Shown here: piece after piece, positions 9,795-20,182 of the stretch
How the letters are laid out: every line of letters starts with the position of its first letter
Position numbering within the stretch: the first letter of the stretch is position 1
NCBI GenBank assembly: GCA_963575645.1
Contig: OY754469.1
Location: 38,522,753-38,586,752 of the forward strand
Length of the DNA: 64,000 nt
DNA from: Xanthostigma xanthostigma
Lineage: Eukaryota > Arthropoda > Insecta > Raphidioptera > Raphidiidae
Direction of reading: 5' to 3'
Translations under genes and position numbers: made by a program
The notes under the pieces: model-generated
What the model saw: the letters and a program-made list of their open reading frames with translations, nothing else
What the model was told of the DNA's origin: nothing
The model's database searches: none

Positions 9795-9972
9795 GTCATA
9801 AGTAGCTGAACTAACTACTAACATTGTTATTGTATATAGTTTTTATAGACCTCTATGTGAGAAAGGCCACTCCTGTACCTCTATAAGCTAGAAACTCGGG
9901 TTAGTGAAAAACCTCCATACGAGAAAAAGAGATCGCGGTCCCGTGAACTCTTACTTATCCAGATTCGAGTCC

Positions 9973-10592
9973 ATTAAAAAAAATGGAGACAGAATTCTGA
10001 TTTTTTGAAATTGTAACTGATCGTGTTTGATGGGTTTAATCGGTTGTTGTTTCACGTAGAGTCTAGTGATTTTTTTTAAAGATTGTCAACAGTGTCTTTC
10101 TGTTGAGCATCTGCCGTCTAGGTATAATTTACAATTTAATTCTATTCAACAGTGTCTTTCGCGATAATGGCGGCATATCCGTGATATATGAGAATTCATT
10201 TGTTATTTCTCTGTCAGTCATTTGTCCTACGTACATATAATAATACATGTAATATACCTCTATATCTATTGCACGAAACAAAAACGCTTATGTCAATTTG
10301 TGGTATTTTTACTTTTTTTGTCGCATGGGGTCCAAGTTTGATTACGGGATATGAATCCCACTGTCGACACTGCCCACGTTTCTTTTAGGATTGGGATCTA
10401 CGTTACGATAATAAAACATTTTTTTTTTGAGAAATTTTCAGCAGTTTTTTCTACGAGAAAATTTTGTTTACTTTTCAATGAAATTTTACACATAGAATTA
10501 TGTCGCTACGGGGATACGTCATCGGCTGATTAGCTGCCTGTAGTTGAATCACGCCCACTGGTTTCTTAAAATTGGAATATGCGGAAATATGC
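9973..10592. other. gene-free stretch
   Basis: Two overlapping plus-strand frames (10188-10388 and 10351-10533) have no recognisable domain. A 'caacagtgtctttc' motif is repeated at 10088 and 10147. Nothing else is supported. Confidence 0.5.
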
Positions 10593-10976
10593 ATCTCTTT
10601 CCATAAACATTTTTAATTATGCGCGCAAGTGATGTATTAGCACTGGTCGAGCTTTGACGTCATCGTATTGCGCCTAAACTCAGTCGTTTGAAATGAATGC
10701 ATTTTTTAAATTCTTGTTTGATCTCTTTCCATAAACATTTTTATCTGTGCGGGCAAGTGATGTACTGGCACTGGTCAAGCTTTGACGTCATCGTATGGCG
10801 CCAAAACTCAGCCGTTTGAAATGAATGCATTTTTTAAATTATTGTTTGATCTCTTTCCATAAACATTTTTATCTGTGCGCGCAAGTGATGTACTCGCACT
10901 GGTCGTGCTTTGACGTCATCGTATGGCGCCAAAACTCAGCCGTTTGAAATGAATACATTTTTTAAATTCTTGTTTG
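10593..10976. repeat. tandem array, 128-bp unit, three copies
   Basis: The landmark 'atctctttccataaacattt' recurs at 10593, 10721 and 10849, an exact period of 128 bp. Each unit carries TTTGACGTCATCGTA and 'cagccgtttgaaatgaat' or a close variant. Copies two and three are nearly identical; the first is more diverged. Confidence 0.9.
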
Positions 10977-11494
10977 CAATTAAGAGGCAGGATATAAGAA
11001 CGAAACTTTATTTTTTTTATATTATATGAAATAATGTGCACGGTTCAAAACTATCAAATTTTGATAGGCTAGGCGGGATGACGTTGTTGTTAAAACATTA
11101 GGAATCAATGATTACTGTTCTTACCGACAAAATTGTCTGTATTTGTATCGATTTTATTTGACATAAGCCGTTTTGCATTCTGGCACAGGCATATATGCAG
11201 TAAAGTACTTGCATATTAAGTATTTATGTAATTATCAAGTAGGCATATACGTTTTTTTTATATTTGACTGCTTGAGAATTGAACAACCCACGTCCACAAC
11301 CACAAGCCGTGGTTCCGAGATGTTCGGAGCATCCTCTCTTCTATCAGCAGACCATGGAAAATGGTGAGCTGGGACTGCGCTCTTCTGTTTAAAGCGCGAT
11401 GTGCACTAAAAATGTCAGGTTTCGCAAAATGTCTGAAGCAATTTTTGAAGTAAAACTTCTTTAGGCACGCTTGACTTGTGGAGTAAGCTGGTAA
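10977..11494. other. gene-free stretch
   Basis: Contains an 'aagtaaaacttctttaggca' segment near 11448, a motif repeated at 37150 and 45465 and common in moth repeats. A plus frame at 11173-11367 ends in GC-richer sequence ('acaaccacaagccgtggttc') but shows no domain. Confidence 0.45.
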
Positions 11495-11912
11495 ATGCCT
11501 GACGAAATCGTTTACGGAAGTGCATCATCGCGATGCCTGACGAAATCCTTTACGGAAGTGTATCATAGCGATGCCTGACGAAATCCTTTACGGAAGTGTA
11601 TCATAGCGATGCCTGACGAAATCTTGTACGGAAGTGCGTCATCGCGATTCCTGACGAAATCGTTTACGGAAGTGCATCATCGCGATGCCTGACGAAATCC
11701 TTTACGGAAGTGTATCATAGCGATGCCTGACGAAATCCTTTACGGAAGTGTATCATAGCGATGCCTGACGAAATCTTGTACGGAAGTGCGTCATCGCGAT
11801 TCCTGACGAAATCGTTTACGGAAGTGCATCATCGCGATGCCTGACGAAATCGTTTACGGAAGTGCATCATCGCGATGCCTGACGAAATCGTTTACGGAAG
11901 TGCATCATCGCG
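11495..11912. repeat. 38-bp minisatellite, 11 units, higher-order pattern
   Basis: Units start ATGCCTGACGAAATC or ATTCCTGACGAAATC at 11495, 11533, 11571, 11609, 11647, 11685, 11723, 11761, 11799, 11837 and 11875, exactly 38 bp apart. Variants at three positions (CATCATCGCG, TATCATAGCG, CGTCATCGCG) follow the order 1-2-2-3 twice, so units 1-4 and 5-8 form a 152-bp higher-order repeat, followed by three type-1 units. Confidence 0.95.
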
Positions 11913-12342
11913 AAGTTGAGAGGGAAATATAAGTTAGTGAGTGCGACAAAGACGGAGCATTAATCAAAATTCTTTTTTTTTTGGACAACTATTTGACGTT
12001 TAAAATGAAAACAATTGTTTTTGTATCAAAAATACATTTCATCGAATTTTGCTGCATTTTGTAACGGGAAATAATAAAGAGCGTGCATGGTGTAGTGAAC
12101 CGATATATATTTTAATTCTTATGTTTACCAGAGCCAGAGTCAAACTAGATGATCGGCGGAGGGTTCAAATCCACATGTCATAAAATTACCATATGCATTT
12201 TTTTAATGATAAGAACCTATTATTAATTAAAAATATAATATAATAACGTAAATTTTTAATACGGTATAGGCCTATAGGGCGTACTACTATTTTAATAACT
12301 TTAAAGTATAGCTATTGTTTTCTGTATATAGAATATGACCGG
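11913..12342. other. gene-free stretch
   Basis: AT-rich DNA with no recognised repeat or gene. Confidence 0.5.
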
Positions 12343-12344
12343 TA

Positions 12345-12752
12345 GGCGGTAATTGCTCGTGTTCCTCTCGGGAGAAGAAGCTAATTTGGAATGATTATAC
12401 CTTATCACTTAGGGGTCGGAAATATCTTGTTTTTTTAATGATAATGACACTTCTGTGAATAATACGTAGGTATTTTATTTTTTTAACACACAACATAAAA
12501 AATAACAGTAAATTTCGTGTTTTTTAGCTTTAGGAAGGTTGGCCAATTAGTAAGCTATCAGATCATGGAAAAATTCAGACTAAGTGAAAATATATATATT
12601 TTTTAATTCAACTGCCAAAATTCGGATTTTTGTAAAAAGAAAACCTAAGTAGTTTTTCTCGAAAATGACGCATTTCCGACCCCCAAGTGATAGAGGTTAA
12701 ATCATTCTAAATTAATCAGTTTCTTCTCCGGAGAGGAATACGAGCAATTACC
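12345..12752. mobile_element. Tc1/mariner-like MITE with ~90-bp TIRs
   Basis: The left arm (12345-12436) and right arm (12660-12752) are inverted copies; the tips are GGCGGTAATTGCTCGTGTTC and its inverse with small changes. TA flanks both tips (12343-12344 and 12753-12754). The spacer has no open frame of note. TA flanks suggest the Tc1/mariner superfamily. Confidence 0.75.
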
Positions 12753-13290
12753 TATAATAATAATTTTAAGTGAAAACTTGGCACCTTCTTAGATCTCACT
12801 TGTTTTTTTCGGCAAAATCGGCAAACCCATCTGTTCTTTGTATCGAACTTGGCCCTTTGTTCACATTTATTATTATTATTATTATTGTTGTTGTTATTAT
12901 TATTATTATTTTCTGAGCAGCTCATGGCTGTAGGTAGTTGCGTCACGGAACCTGTACATAATACTGATATGTCCGTTTCCAGTGGTCTCGGTGTTTTATG
13001 ATGTTTCATAAATGTGTTTTTTTCGCATTGGTCGAATGAATTAACCGGTAACAGAGTGTACTACGACCTGCCATTCATAATATTATTTACATCCATAAAG
13101 CACTGACCACGGTAATGACTCTAATGACAGTATGACATAATTATTATTGTTATGATGGACCTTCATTACATATACACAATGCTGTCATATAGATAGACAT
13201 CGTTACAATGCTATGATTCGATGTGGTAAGACAAAATTGCTTAAGTCATATTTTTGATCTAATAATTTTGTAAGGGTAGGCATACCTTAA
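12753..13290. other. gene-free stretch with (TTA)n/(TTG)n
   Basis: A trinucleotide run (tta/ttg) lies at 12868-12910 and makes a poly-Asn run in a minus-strand frame, which is not a real protein. A TTAAGGAGGTTGGGTC piece at 13287-13302 resembles the end of the piggyBac-like MITE at 61263. Confidence 0.5.
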
Positions 13291-13319
13291 GGAGGTTGGG
13301 TCAAAATTCAAATTAATGA

Positions 13320-13562
13320 TTAAAAATTTGTTAAAAAATCAATATTTTTTCAAGTTTTATTAATATCACACAAGAATACTCACGAAGGAAAGTGTCAAGC
13401 AAAATATTATTTCCCAAACCAATTTGACAATTTTTTTTCAAGAAGTATTTCCAAATTTTATTTTTTTGTCAGGTATTCGTATTATTTTCAGTTTTATTAT
13501 TTTATTATGATCCTGGAAGAGGTAATTATCCAATTTACCCCCCCCCCTATCTACGCACCATA
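13320..13562 (+). repeat. dispersed repeat family D, copy 1
   Basis: Landmarks 'caagttttattaatatcaca', 'gtgtcaagcaaaatatta' and 'ggtaattatccaatttaccc' ending in 'tatctacgc' are shared with 33619-34058 and, inverted, 17855-18035; a short end piece is at 60672-60735. The best copy has GGCGTAGATA at both ends in inverse orientation, so it may be a TIR element. Confidence 0.6.
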
Positions 13563-13582
13563 GTATGTGTTCTGTTCAGAGA

Positions 13583-13775
13583 CAATAATAATAATAATAC
13601 ATTTTTATTTCTTTTGTTTTCAATACAATATAAATCAGTACAATATAAATCTTGAAATATTTTCCCCCTCACTAAGGTAATCATATTACCTGTCTCGAGG
13701 GGAAACAATTTTTTAGTACCAACGTGGCTTGCAAGCTGATTTTTATTTAAATGTTATTTTAATCAATTAATCATT
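13583..13775 (-). mobile_element. retroelement 3' end with (TTA)n tail
   Basis: On the minus strand an AT-rich 3'-untranslated-like segment ends in 'ataaaaatgtatta' and a (TTA)n run. It interrupts the Harbinger-like sequence at 'gagacaata'. No coding part is kept, so the class (non-LTR) is inferred from the tail type shared with 57517. Confidence 0.35.
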
Positions 13776-13776
13776 A

Positions 13777-13807
<31 letters not shown>
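13777..13807. repeat. (TG)n microsatellite
   Basis: About fifteen TG units with one TT interruption. Confidence 0.9.
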
Positions 13808-13960
13808 CATAAACGTCCATTCAATCTATCACTGCGCGCGCACCAAACCCATTTACAAAGCAAGCTTCAATACATGCATCGTGTGAAACGAACACATAAA
13901 AGCCATGACGAAAACCAACGCTTGAAAACTAGCAGTTAATTAAGCTATCGATTTGGGCCT

Positions 13961-14361
13961 AATTATAAAGCTCGTATGTCGATCAGAATTACAAAAATAT
14001 TTTTTGTCGATTTTTGGGAAGCTAAAATTAAAAATATTTTTTTTCACCCAAGCGAGGTCAGGTGAGGCATCCAGTTTAAAAATTACCTGAAATTCGACAT
14101 GAATGATTTTGTGTTGAGGACATAGATATTACGTAACAATAAACGGACTTTTTTGTTGTTGAAGCCTGGAAATAAAGTTTTGTTGTTGCAGTTCACCGGT
14201 TTAAAATAAAAAAAATTTCTATAATGATTTAAAAAATTATATTAAAGCAAAAATATGTAAGCATATGTTTTTGGAAATAGTCTAGTGATGATCTTTTTAT
14301 ATTTTTGTTATTTAATAATTTCTAAATTATCGAGGCAAAAATTTAAACAAATTTTTTTTAA
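13961..14361. other. gene-free stretch
   Basis: AT-rich sequence with no recognised repeat or gene. Confidence 0.45.
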
Positions 14362-14575
14362 CTAAATAAAATTATCGACCAATTTTTCAGAAAATATATT
14401 GACAAGAATTATAATTCAATAGATTTACATTTCGGTCCGGATTTGGGTCTTCTTCAGAATTGAGCTAAAAATATAAAAATTAATTATTAATTATAACTTC
14501 TAATAGAAATTAAATTGAGTTTTTTATAATATCAAATTAATTATTAATGAAAAAAATATCAGACAAAGATTTGAA
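14362..14575. mobile_element. Penelope-like small element, copy A (decayed)
   Basis: The left end 'aaataaaattatcgaccaat' followed by 'ttttcagaaaatatattgac' matches the terminal repeats of the copies at 31618 and 44532. The right limit near 'cagacaaagatttg' echoes their right end. The minus strand contains CTGAAGA, then GACCC-AAATCC-GGACC, then GAAAT: a decayed form of the hammerhead-like core in copy B. Confidence 0.5.
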
Positions 14576-14641
14576 ATTTCTTTTAAGTTGGTGGAGTTTA
14601 TTACGAACACTGTAGCAAAAATAGCGTATAAAAAATATAGA

Positions 14642-15076
14642 AATATAGAACGCCGATTAACCGAATCGCCAAATTATTATCCGAATCGGTCTTAAGCGTA
14701 ATATAAAAAATTAAAACCAAGTAATTTTTCAATTAAAACAAGTTTTGTGGGGACGCAAGAATACAAAAATGCGAGTGACAATTGCCGTGTAGACGCTACA
14801 ATGGTATCAGCACACGTCGAAGTTGAAACTCGCTGGAGTCCAGATATATTTCAACTGTTATGGTTGAAAGCTAGAGGCAAGACCCTGTGGGTAAGACACT
14901 ACATGTTTTGCGTCGCGCGGCGTTATTGTAGAACTCTGTTTGTTAAACTTAATAAAGTTTATTCTGTGTGTGACAGTTCGTTTTTCTTTATTACCAGTCT
15001 ATGTCCGATTATCCGAATTTTCGATTATCGGAATCGACCCCGGTCCCAATTAATTCGGATAATCGGCGTTCTACTG
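14642..15076. mobile_element. pogo/Tigger-like element remnant
   Basis: The right end reads GGATAATCGGCGTTCTACTG followed by TA, and the left side carries the inverse 'tagaacgccgattaaccgaa'. Ends in CAGTAGAACGCCGATTATCCG flanked by TA are typical of pogo-like elements. The 110-codon frame inside (14747-15079) runs through the TIR and has no transposase motif. Confidence 0.7.
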
Positions 15077-15612
15077 TAGTTAAATTCGATTGCTGCGGCA
15101 CCCTATCATGTTCTTGCCCAGAATGCACTTTGCCGATTTTTGGAGACAAAAAACGGGAATTTAACGGGATTAGTATGCTCTTAATGAATTTTTCAACTTT
15201 ATTGATTATTCCATATTCTAGGTGGAGGGGGAGAGGGGCAGGTGCTCTTCTTGCGTACGCCAATGTTCATATCCGTTTCAAAATGAAATAATTATTATTA
15301 ATTATTATTACAGAAGAAGGTATATAGAGATTTGTGGTAGCGTAACGGGGCACCCGTGACAAGCGACCCTCGGCCAGGGCGGGTCACCCGAGACCGTCAT
15401 GCCGACTGACGTCTTCATTTATTATCACAGATAGTTCATCATCAACATTCATATTAAAAAAAATGTAAGCATAACGCAACGCACGCGCTGTTTCTCCGCG
15501 CACCTGTCCCCCGACTCGTTCCGTCTAAGAATTCACACTGCGCAGCTGTCAGATTTCACACACAATCGCGATAAATGTCGCATCAGAATCAATGCTGTAA
15601 TGTATAGTACAC
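15077..15612. other. gene-free stretch
   Basis: A GC-rich patch at 15340-15410 ('gaccctcggccagggcgggt') stands out but has no recognised gene. Frames on both strands at 15001-15291 are chance overlaps of the pogo-like end. Confidence 0.4.
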
Positions 15613-15916
15613 GCCATGGATCTAAAAGATTTGGAAGTTAGTTTCAAACAGCGTCGCAAAGGCACATTTTAGAGCCGTTGATACTCCAACCACCTCCCAG
15701 CTACCTGCACGGAACGTGTGCTCGTCGTTGATTGGCCGTGATCGCTCGTTGCCTTTGTCACTTGTCGCTTTCCTGCTTTAAAGTACAGTCGAGTACGCTA
15801 TTGTCAGGTTGTTATTGATATGCTAGTTTTGTTGAGTTGCGAGTTTGTAGTTTTTCAACAGACTGTACAAGCGCAAGCCTGGATTCGCATCTAACTTCCG
15901 AGCCTTTTAGATTCGT
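15613..15916. mobile_element. TIR element family E, uninterrupted copy
   Basis: The ends GCCATGGATCTAAAAGAT and the inverse of 'gccttttagattcgt' are similar, and 'ggaagttag' lies just inside each end. The interior matches 47572-48306 closely. This copy lacks the insertion found in that one at 'gcatctaacttcc' and so shows the original empty site. Superfamily unknown. Confidence 0.7.
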
Positions 15917-16041
15917 CATACACACCTCGTATTATTAACATACATCATGCGAAGGAATTATTTCGAATGAATCATCCGATAATAAAAATCATTCGAATAT
16001 TTTTCGATTATATTAAAGCCAACGATTATTCCCAACTCTAA

Positions 16042-16460
16042 AGGCCGCTGCACACGAGGTTGGATTTGCCGCTAAATTTGACTGCTGGTTTTCTAAATTG
16101 CGTTTATGTGCTCGCTTCACGTGAGACGTCTTTTCAAGCTTGTTTTGTGGATAGATGTGGTGCGCGCTCTGCAGTAACAGTTCATAACAGAGCATAACGT
16201 GTCTGTGGTCTGACTCTAAGCAGAATGACGCCATGTTGATTTGTGGGCGTTTGTTCATGTCGCCCATGTGACAAGATACTGTTTCCTGATTGGTTCTTGC
16301 TCAGAGCAAGCAGAGGACCTAGCAAGAAAAATAGCCCCTGTTCTAATTTTAAAATCTATCTTGTGAGCTCGCAGGCGAGCCCGCGGTGACGTCATTTCCA
16401 GCCTCGTACCCAGTTTGCCGACCAGCAGAAGTCCAAACAGTGTTTCCGGGCCTCACTTCG
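16042..16460. mobile_element. Harbinger-like MITE, GGCCGCTGCACACGAGG family
   Basis: Starts GGCCGCTGCACACGAGG and shares with 21112-21546, 43507-43949 and 46304-47291 the landmarks 'tgtgctcgcttcac', 'tgattggttcttgctcagag' and 'ctgttctaattttaaaa'. The right end is degraded. Family membership is clear; Harbinger assignment is inferred from the TIR start and TAA-type flanks of other members. Confidence 0.7.
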
Positions 16461-16465
16461 TTGAA

Positions 16466-16637
16466 ACCTGCCATAGATAGATAGATAGATATTTTTTATT
16501 TGTCGCATTTACAAAATTTGACGAAACGTCTTATTTATAACATTTGAAATTATAAAAAATCCTTAAAATTATATAGACACATGTCCATTAGCAGCTTTTT
16601 AATAACTTTTTTAAAGACATTTTCAGGAAGGGAACGC
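16466..16637 (-). mobile_element. LINE 3' end with (TATC)n tail
   Basis: The minus strand encodes RSLPENVFKKVIKKLLMDMC then LYNFKDFL and a stop (16550-16552), the typical last residues of a Jockey/CR1-group ORF2, followed by about 70 bp of untranslated sequence and a TATC tetranucleotide tail (16466-16484). It is truncated at its 5' side at about 16637. The terminal LINE at 63058 has the same tail type. Confidence 0.7.
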
Positions 16638-16643
16638 GTTTCT

Positions 16644-17262
16644 ATGGCCTAGCACACATGAAGAGCGTTCAACGCGCGTTTACAATTTCTATACAATAGG
16701 TCATATGCATGTATTTTTTTTATATTTTTAATAGATTATTTAGTCAACCATAATACGGAAAAAAATTGATAATCATTTAAAAATGTAATATTATCACAAG
16801 AAAAAAAATATGAAATTTCACATTCAAAAATAGACAGTTTAAACAATCGGCCATGTTGGCGGGCTTATGTGACGTCACGATATATGATGCATGTCAACTT
16901 TGATGTCAAATTGTCAATGTTCTAAATGAAGTTTATTTGTTGTTTTCTCTAAATACTGACGTAATCTTACTGTGAGACGACCCAGTCGCCATGGAAACTG
17001 TTATTGATATATACTCTGACGTCACGATGCGTTTTGAAAATTCGAAAATAGCGCGTATTTTCTACGTTTCTATTTTATTATTTGTATTTTTTTCAGTGAT
17101 TAGATTAATAAAATAACCATTACGATATGATCAGTAACTAAAATATATTTCAAAATAAAAATTTAAACCAATTTGGAGTCTCATGCATATGACCTATTGT
17201 ATATAACTGTTTACATGATAACGCGCCACCAACGCGCGTTATCATGTAAACAACATATTTCT
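16644..17262. mobile_element. palindromic AACGCGCGTT MITE, split
   Basis: Left piece 'ggcctagcacacatgaagag' to 'ctatacaa' and right piece 'ttgtatataactgtttac' to 'aacgcgcgttatcatgtaaa' align with the intact element at 61029-61258. The two parts are separated by the MITE at 16699-17194. The right piece contains the inner hairpin around 'acgcgccaccaacgcgcgtt'. Confidence 0.7.
16699..17194. mobile_element. TA-flanked MITE inserted in another MITE
   Basis: Inverted tips GGTCATATGCATG and CATGCATATGACC bound 496 bp, flanked by TA (16697-16698 and 17195-17196). The flanks join to a sequence present uninterrupted at 61100. Two TGACGTCA motifs (near 16871 and 17020) lie inside. TA flanks suggest a Tc1/mariner origin. 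Confidence 0.75.
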
Positions 17263-17854
17263 GTTTGTTTACAGAATGAAAAGACACTCTTATGTTTCTC
17301 GCATCACGTGTGTTGTGAGAGTGTATTTCCTCAACAATTTGGAACTTAGATAGGTTTAGTTTGATATACAAGAGTTTTACTTTACTTTAGTGAATTGAAC
17401 AATATTCTAGGTTATGAGCTCTCTGTGGATGTCGCATTCTTAGCTGAAACAACTTCTCATAACAGAACAATAATAATAATTATTATTAAAGTCTAGAGAA
17501 CATACGCTACGTAAGTAATAAGTATTATAGTAGGTAGTACTATTGTTGAATTATATTATTATTATGATCGTCAGGTTCGATTCGCGTTTTAATTGGTGCA
17601 TTTAATAACAGAGATTGTGGCGCATGACAGCGGCTTCACAAATCTGGCGGCGATACACACAGCTGGTCGACAAGTGCAACTCGTCTAAACACATTACTAG
17701 CTTTGTCCATTGACTTAAGGAGCAGAGGTCGGTAACACGTCGGTCGTCGTCTCAATTTCAGTCGCTCTACGATTTTCGAAGTACAACTTTCCGTATCTCT
17801 CTCCATTGTGTCAAACATATACGGACGTACAGACGACAAATCCCAGAAAGGGCG
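17263..17854. other. gene-free stretch with SINE-like fragment
   Basis: At 17571-17615 'gtcaggttcgattcgcgttt' contains a box B-like GGTTCGATTC and resembles 34250-34285. Frames at 17150-17371 and 17636-17896 have no recognisable domain. Confidence 0.4.
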
Positions 17855-18035
17855 TAGGTGGGGGGTAAGGGGGTAATTACCCGCCCCCCGGATCATAATA
17901 ATTAAAATATAAAACTGAAAATAATACGAAACCTGACTAAAAAATAAAATTTAGAAATACTTCTTGAAAAAAATTTGTAAAATTGATTTGGGAATTAATA
18001 TTTTGCTTGACACCTTCCTTCGTAAGTGATATTTT
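17855..18035 (-). repeat. dispersed repeat family D, copy 2 (inverted)
   Basis: The inverse of 'tatctacgcc' end plus 'gtaattacccgccccccgga' and 'aatattttgcttgacacctt' matches family D at 13320 and 33619. Confidence 0.6.
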
Positions 18036-18654
18036 TCCCCCATGATTTTATTTTAGTTTAATCAAAGTCCCCTATGGTAACTCATATTTATTTTCTAGTT
18101 TTTAGTACATTATTATCGTTTGTACAATAAAAGCGTTTGATTTAAAATTTTTATTACCTATTTTTATTTATAAATTTTTATTTCTGATCTACAGATCTTG
18201 CAAGCCGATTTAGGTTGAATTTTTTTTGTGTTATTATTCAAATTATTGAATGAACGTGCAAATGGTATACAGGTGTCCAAATGAACGTTGGCTAACGAGG
18301 GTAACTTTGTTATTAGTGGAGATAGAAAGTCGGTTAAATGAAAATAGTGAAAATTGTCGTTTTTGAAAATTGACCATAACGTTTTTATTTATGAAGATAT
18401 CTGAAAATTTCTTTAACCATTTTTTACAACTTTTTAAGGTCTTTTCAGTGGCGTAGGTTTAATTTTTTTATGTCCACTATACATAATGAGATATTGACAT
18501 GAATTTATGGATGCCATTTTGGAGTTTTTAACGTCCGTTTCTCGACTTTATGTCATAACAGACGCCATTCGCACCATTACCATTTTCCATCTATCACACT
18601 TTCCGTTATTTTCTACATTTTTTTTTAAACTTCCACTTAATAGCAATGGACGAA
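18036..18654. other. gene-free stretch, unclassified repeat-like DNA
   Basis: The section 18260-18600 with 'ggtatacaggtgtccaaatg' resembles insect interspersed repeats that begin 'acagggtgtcc', but no second copy is present in the window. No gene. Confidence 0.35.
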
Positions 18655-18925
18655 TGAAGGAATTTTAAGACATTACGATAAGGTAGGCTAATTTTGAGCA
18701 TAGGAGTTTGACAGGTAGTCGGCCATGGCCTTGACTAAGGGAACCATCTCGATATTTATCCGGAGTTATTGAGGGAAATCATGGAAAACCTCAACAAGAT
18801 GGCCGGTACAGGAATTACCGTTTCTCGGCGAGAGGCAGTAGGAAAAAGTCCCAGCCACATCTGCCCCCGCCGGGATTCGAACCAGGTACCTCCCGAATGC
18901 GAGTCTAGTGCGCTCATTCAAAGAT
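18655..18925 (-). mobile_element. tRNA-derived SINE fragment
   Basis: On the minus strand a tRNA-like part 'gcattcgggaggtacctggt' with a perfect box B GGTTCGAATCC (18875-18895 region) is followed by 'ggccatcttgttgaggtttt' and 'ccatgatttccctcaataac', then 'gatggttcccttagtcaagg' and 'ccatggccgactacctgtc'. I recognise this order from a SINE family found in many insects. It is old and unlikely to be active. Confidence 0.65.
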
Positions 18926-19333
18926 ATAGAAAACATTGCGAAAAATTCTATATATATTTTTGCCAAGACATATATTTATAGTTCACACCCGGATGATTAT
19001 GAAGCGCATCTTTGACCGTACGTGAACCATGGCATATGTGAATCGTACATTGCACGTACGCGCGTTCATTTTATATGTAAACAGCTAATATGATGACCAA
19101 TTAGACATAGCCAATTGCTTCGCGTAACCAACTTTCAATAATTGAACACGATAACGTTCGCCTTATACAGTCATATTATATAGTTTGTTGCATTTTACAG
19201 TTTATTAAGGTTGATATTCCGTTGTTTCAAAATTACTACTGGCCGCGGTGAAGTCCCTTGCGCAGTTACAGTCTTTAGACTTAGTACAATCAATCTGGCG
19301 AAAAAAAAATCATTTCGTATCAAAACCACCCAA

Positions 19334-19452
19334 AACTTTTATTTCAACATTTTTTTCATACAACTTACTTTTCATACAACTTATTTTCACTTCAACAAGC
19401 TGCAGCTCTGAAACGGTAAGTTGTATGAAAAAAATGTTGAAATAAAAGTTGT
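19334..19452. repeat. inverted repeat, ~36-bp arms
   Basis: The arm 'aacttttatttcaacatttt' through 'catacaactta' (19334-19370) is repeated inverted at 19417-19452 with essentially no changes; 'cttttcatacaactta' is duplicated next to the left arm. Spacer about 46 bp. Several overlapping frames here are chance. Confidence 0.8.
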
Positions 19453-20182
19453 TTATAAAATAAAATGGAACAATTTTTCCATTTGAATCGTAACTGAAAA
19501 ATGAAAATTTCAGGGCAAAAAAGTGGAAAAACACTTTTTTTGGCACTTAAGCGCCACCTACTGCGCACATTTTTTGTTGTACAACATAGCACCAATGACA
19601 TTAATTGTAGATAACGATGCCCTCTACATTTTTTGTTCAATAAATTTTTCTGTAAAATGGATAGTTTTCGAGAACAATGCATTTCAAAATATTTTTGAGT
19701 TTTTTTTTGACTATTTAAACAGGTATTTGAACAGGTACCAGGTGGCCATTGCCAGGTAACCTTTTTTTTCATCATTCTTTAACGACTCACCAAGTTTCAC
19801 CTTTTTGGATGGTTTTGTTGAGGTTTTTGCCAGATTGACTGTACTAACTTGTTATAAAGAAAAAACAAAACGAAACTTTATAGTAAAAATTATCGTACCG
19901 AAGCGTCATCTATGAACCACTTTATCAACGACATATGTGGATAAAATATACAATAAACTGTTTTATTGACAGAGACGGGCAAGCTTAGGTATAACATGAA
20001 ATAATTGTCTATCATTGTTATTATAATTTTTGAAATAGAGGCCATTCAAGACTACGTAAGCACAAAGGGGGGGGAGGAGGTCTTTGCTTAGCTTATTTTT
20101 GATGACATAGGGGACGGGGGCTCTAGATGCTGATGATGTCAGCAATATTTATTTATAACAATAAAGAAACTTGAGCAAAATT
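19453..20182. other. gene-free stretch
   Basis: A segment at 20040-20120 ('ccattcaagactacgtaagc' followed by a G-run and 'gatgacataggggac') resembles transposon ends seen in many insects, but no pair of ends could be defined. No gene. Confidence 0.35.

Larger units (their letters stand above)
8410..9972. mobile_element. pogo/Tigger-like element carrying two insertions
   Basis: The left part begins TACAGTCAAACCTGAGTAAG and carries 'gataagcgagaaaactctct'; the right part ends with 'gtgaactcttacttatccag'. Such TACAGT starts and 'taagcgag' repeats are typical of pogo-like elements. After removing the Harbinger-like element (8535-9157) and the hAT element (9251-9794) about 400 bp of host element remains. 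The TIRs are too decayed to be sure of the outer limits. A related fragment is at 37226-37270. Confidence 0.45.
13556..13960. mobile_element. Harbinger-like MITE fragment split by insertion
   Basis: The left piece 'tgttctgttcagagacaata' and the right piece (13815-13960, with 'cactgcgcgcgcaccaaacc' and 'catcgtgtgaaacgaacaca') align to consecutive parts of the family member at 43318-43470. The material between them is a retroelement 3' end and a TG repeat. Confidence 0.6.

Noticed and set aside
11495..11912. CRISPR-like array (38-bp regular repeats)
   Set aside because: The repeats are contiguous with no unique spacers and the DNA is animal; it is a minisatellite.
12752..13009. Minus-strand frame with a poly-Asn run
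   Set aside because: The Asn run comes from a tta/ttg trinucleotide repeat; neighbouring residues match nothing and the start of the frame lies in the MITE flank.
13287..13302. Third piggyBac-like MITE copy
   Set aside because: Only about 16 bp (TTAAGGAGGTTGGGTC) match; the following sequence belongs to another family, so a copy is not supported.
14747..15079. 110-codon plus-strand frame
   Set aside because: It lies inside a pogo-like element and reads through its terminal repeat; no transposase motif.
18870..18925. Functional tRNA gene (perfect box B)
   Set aside because: No cloverleaf can be formed and the flanks match a widespread insect SINE body.
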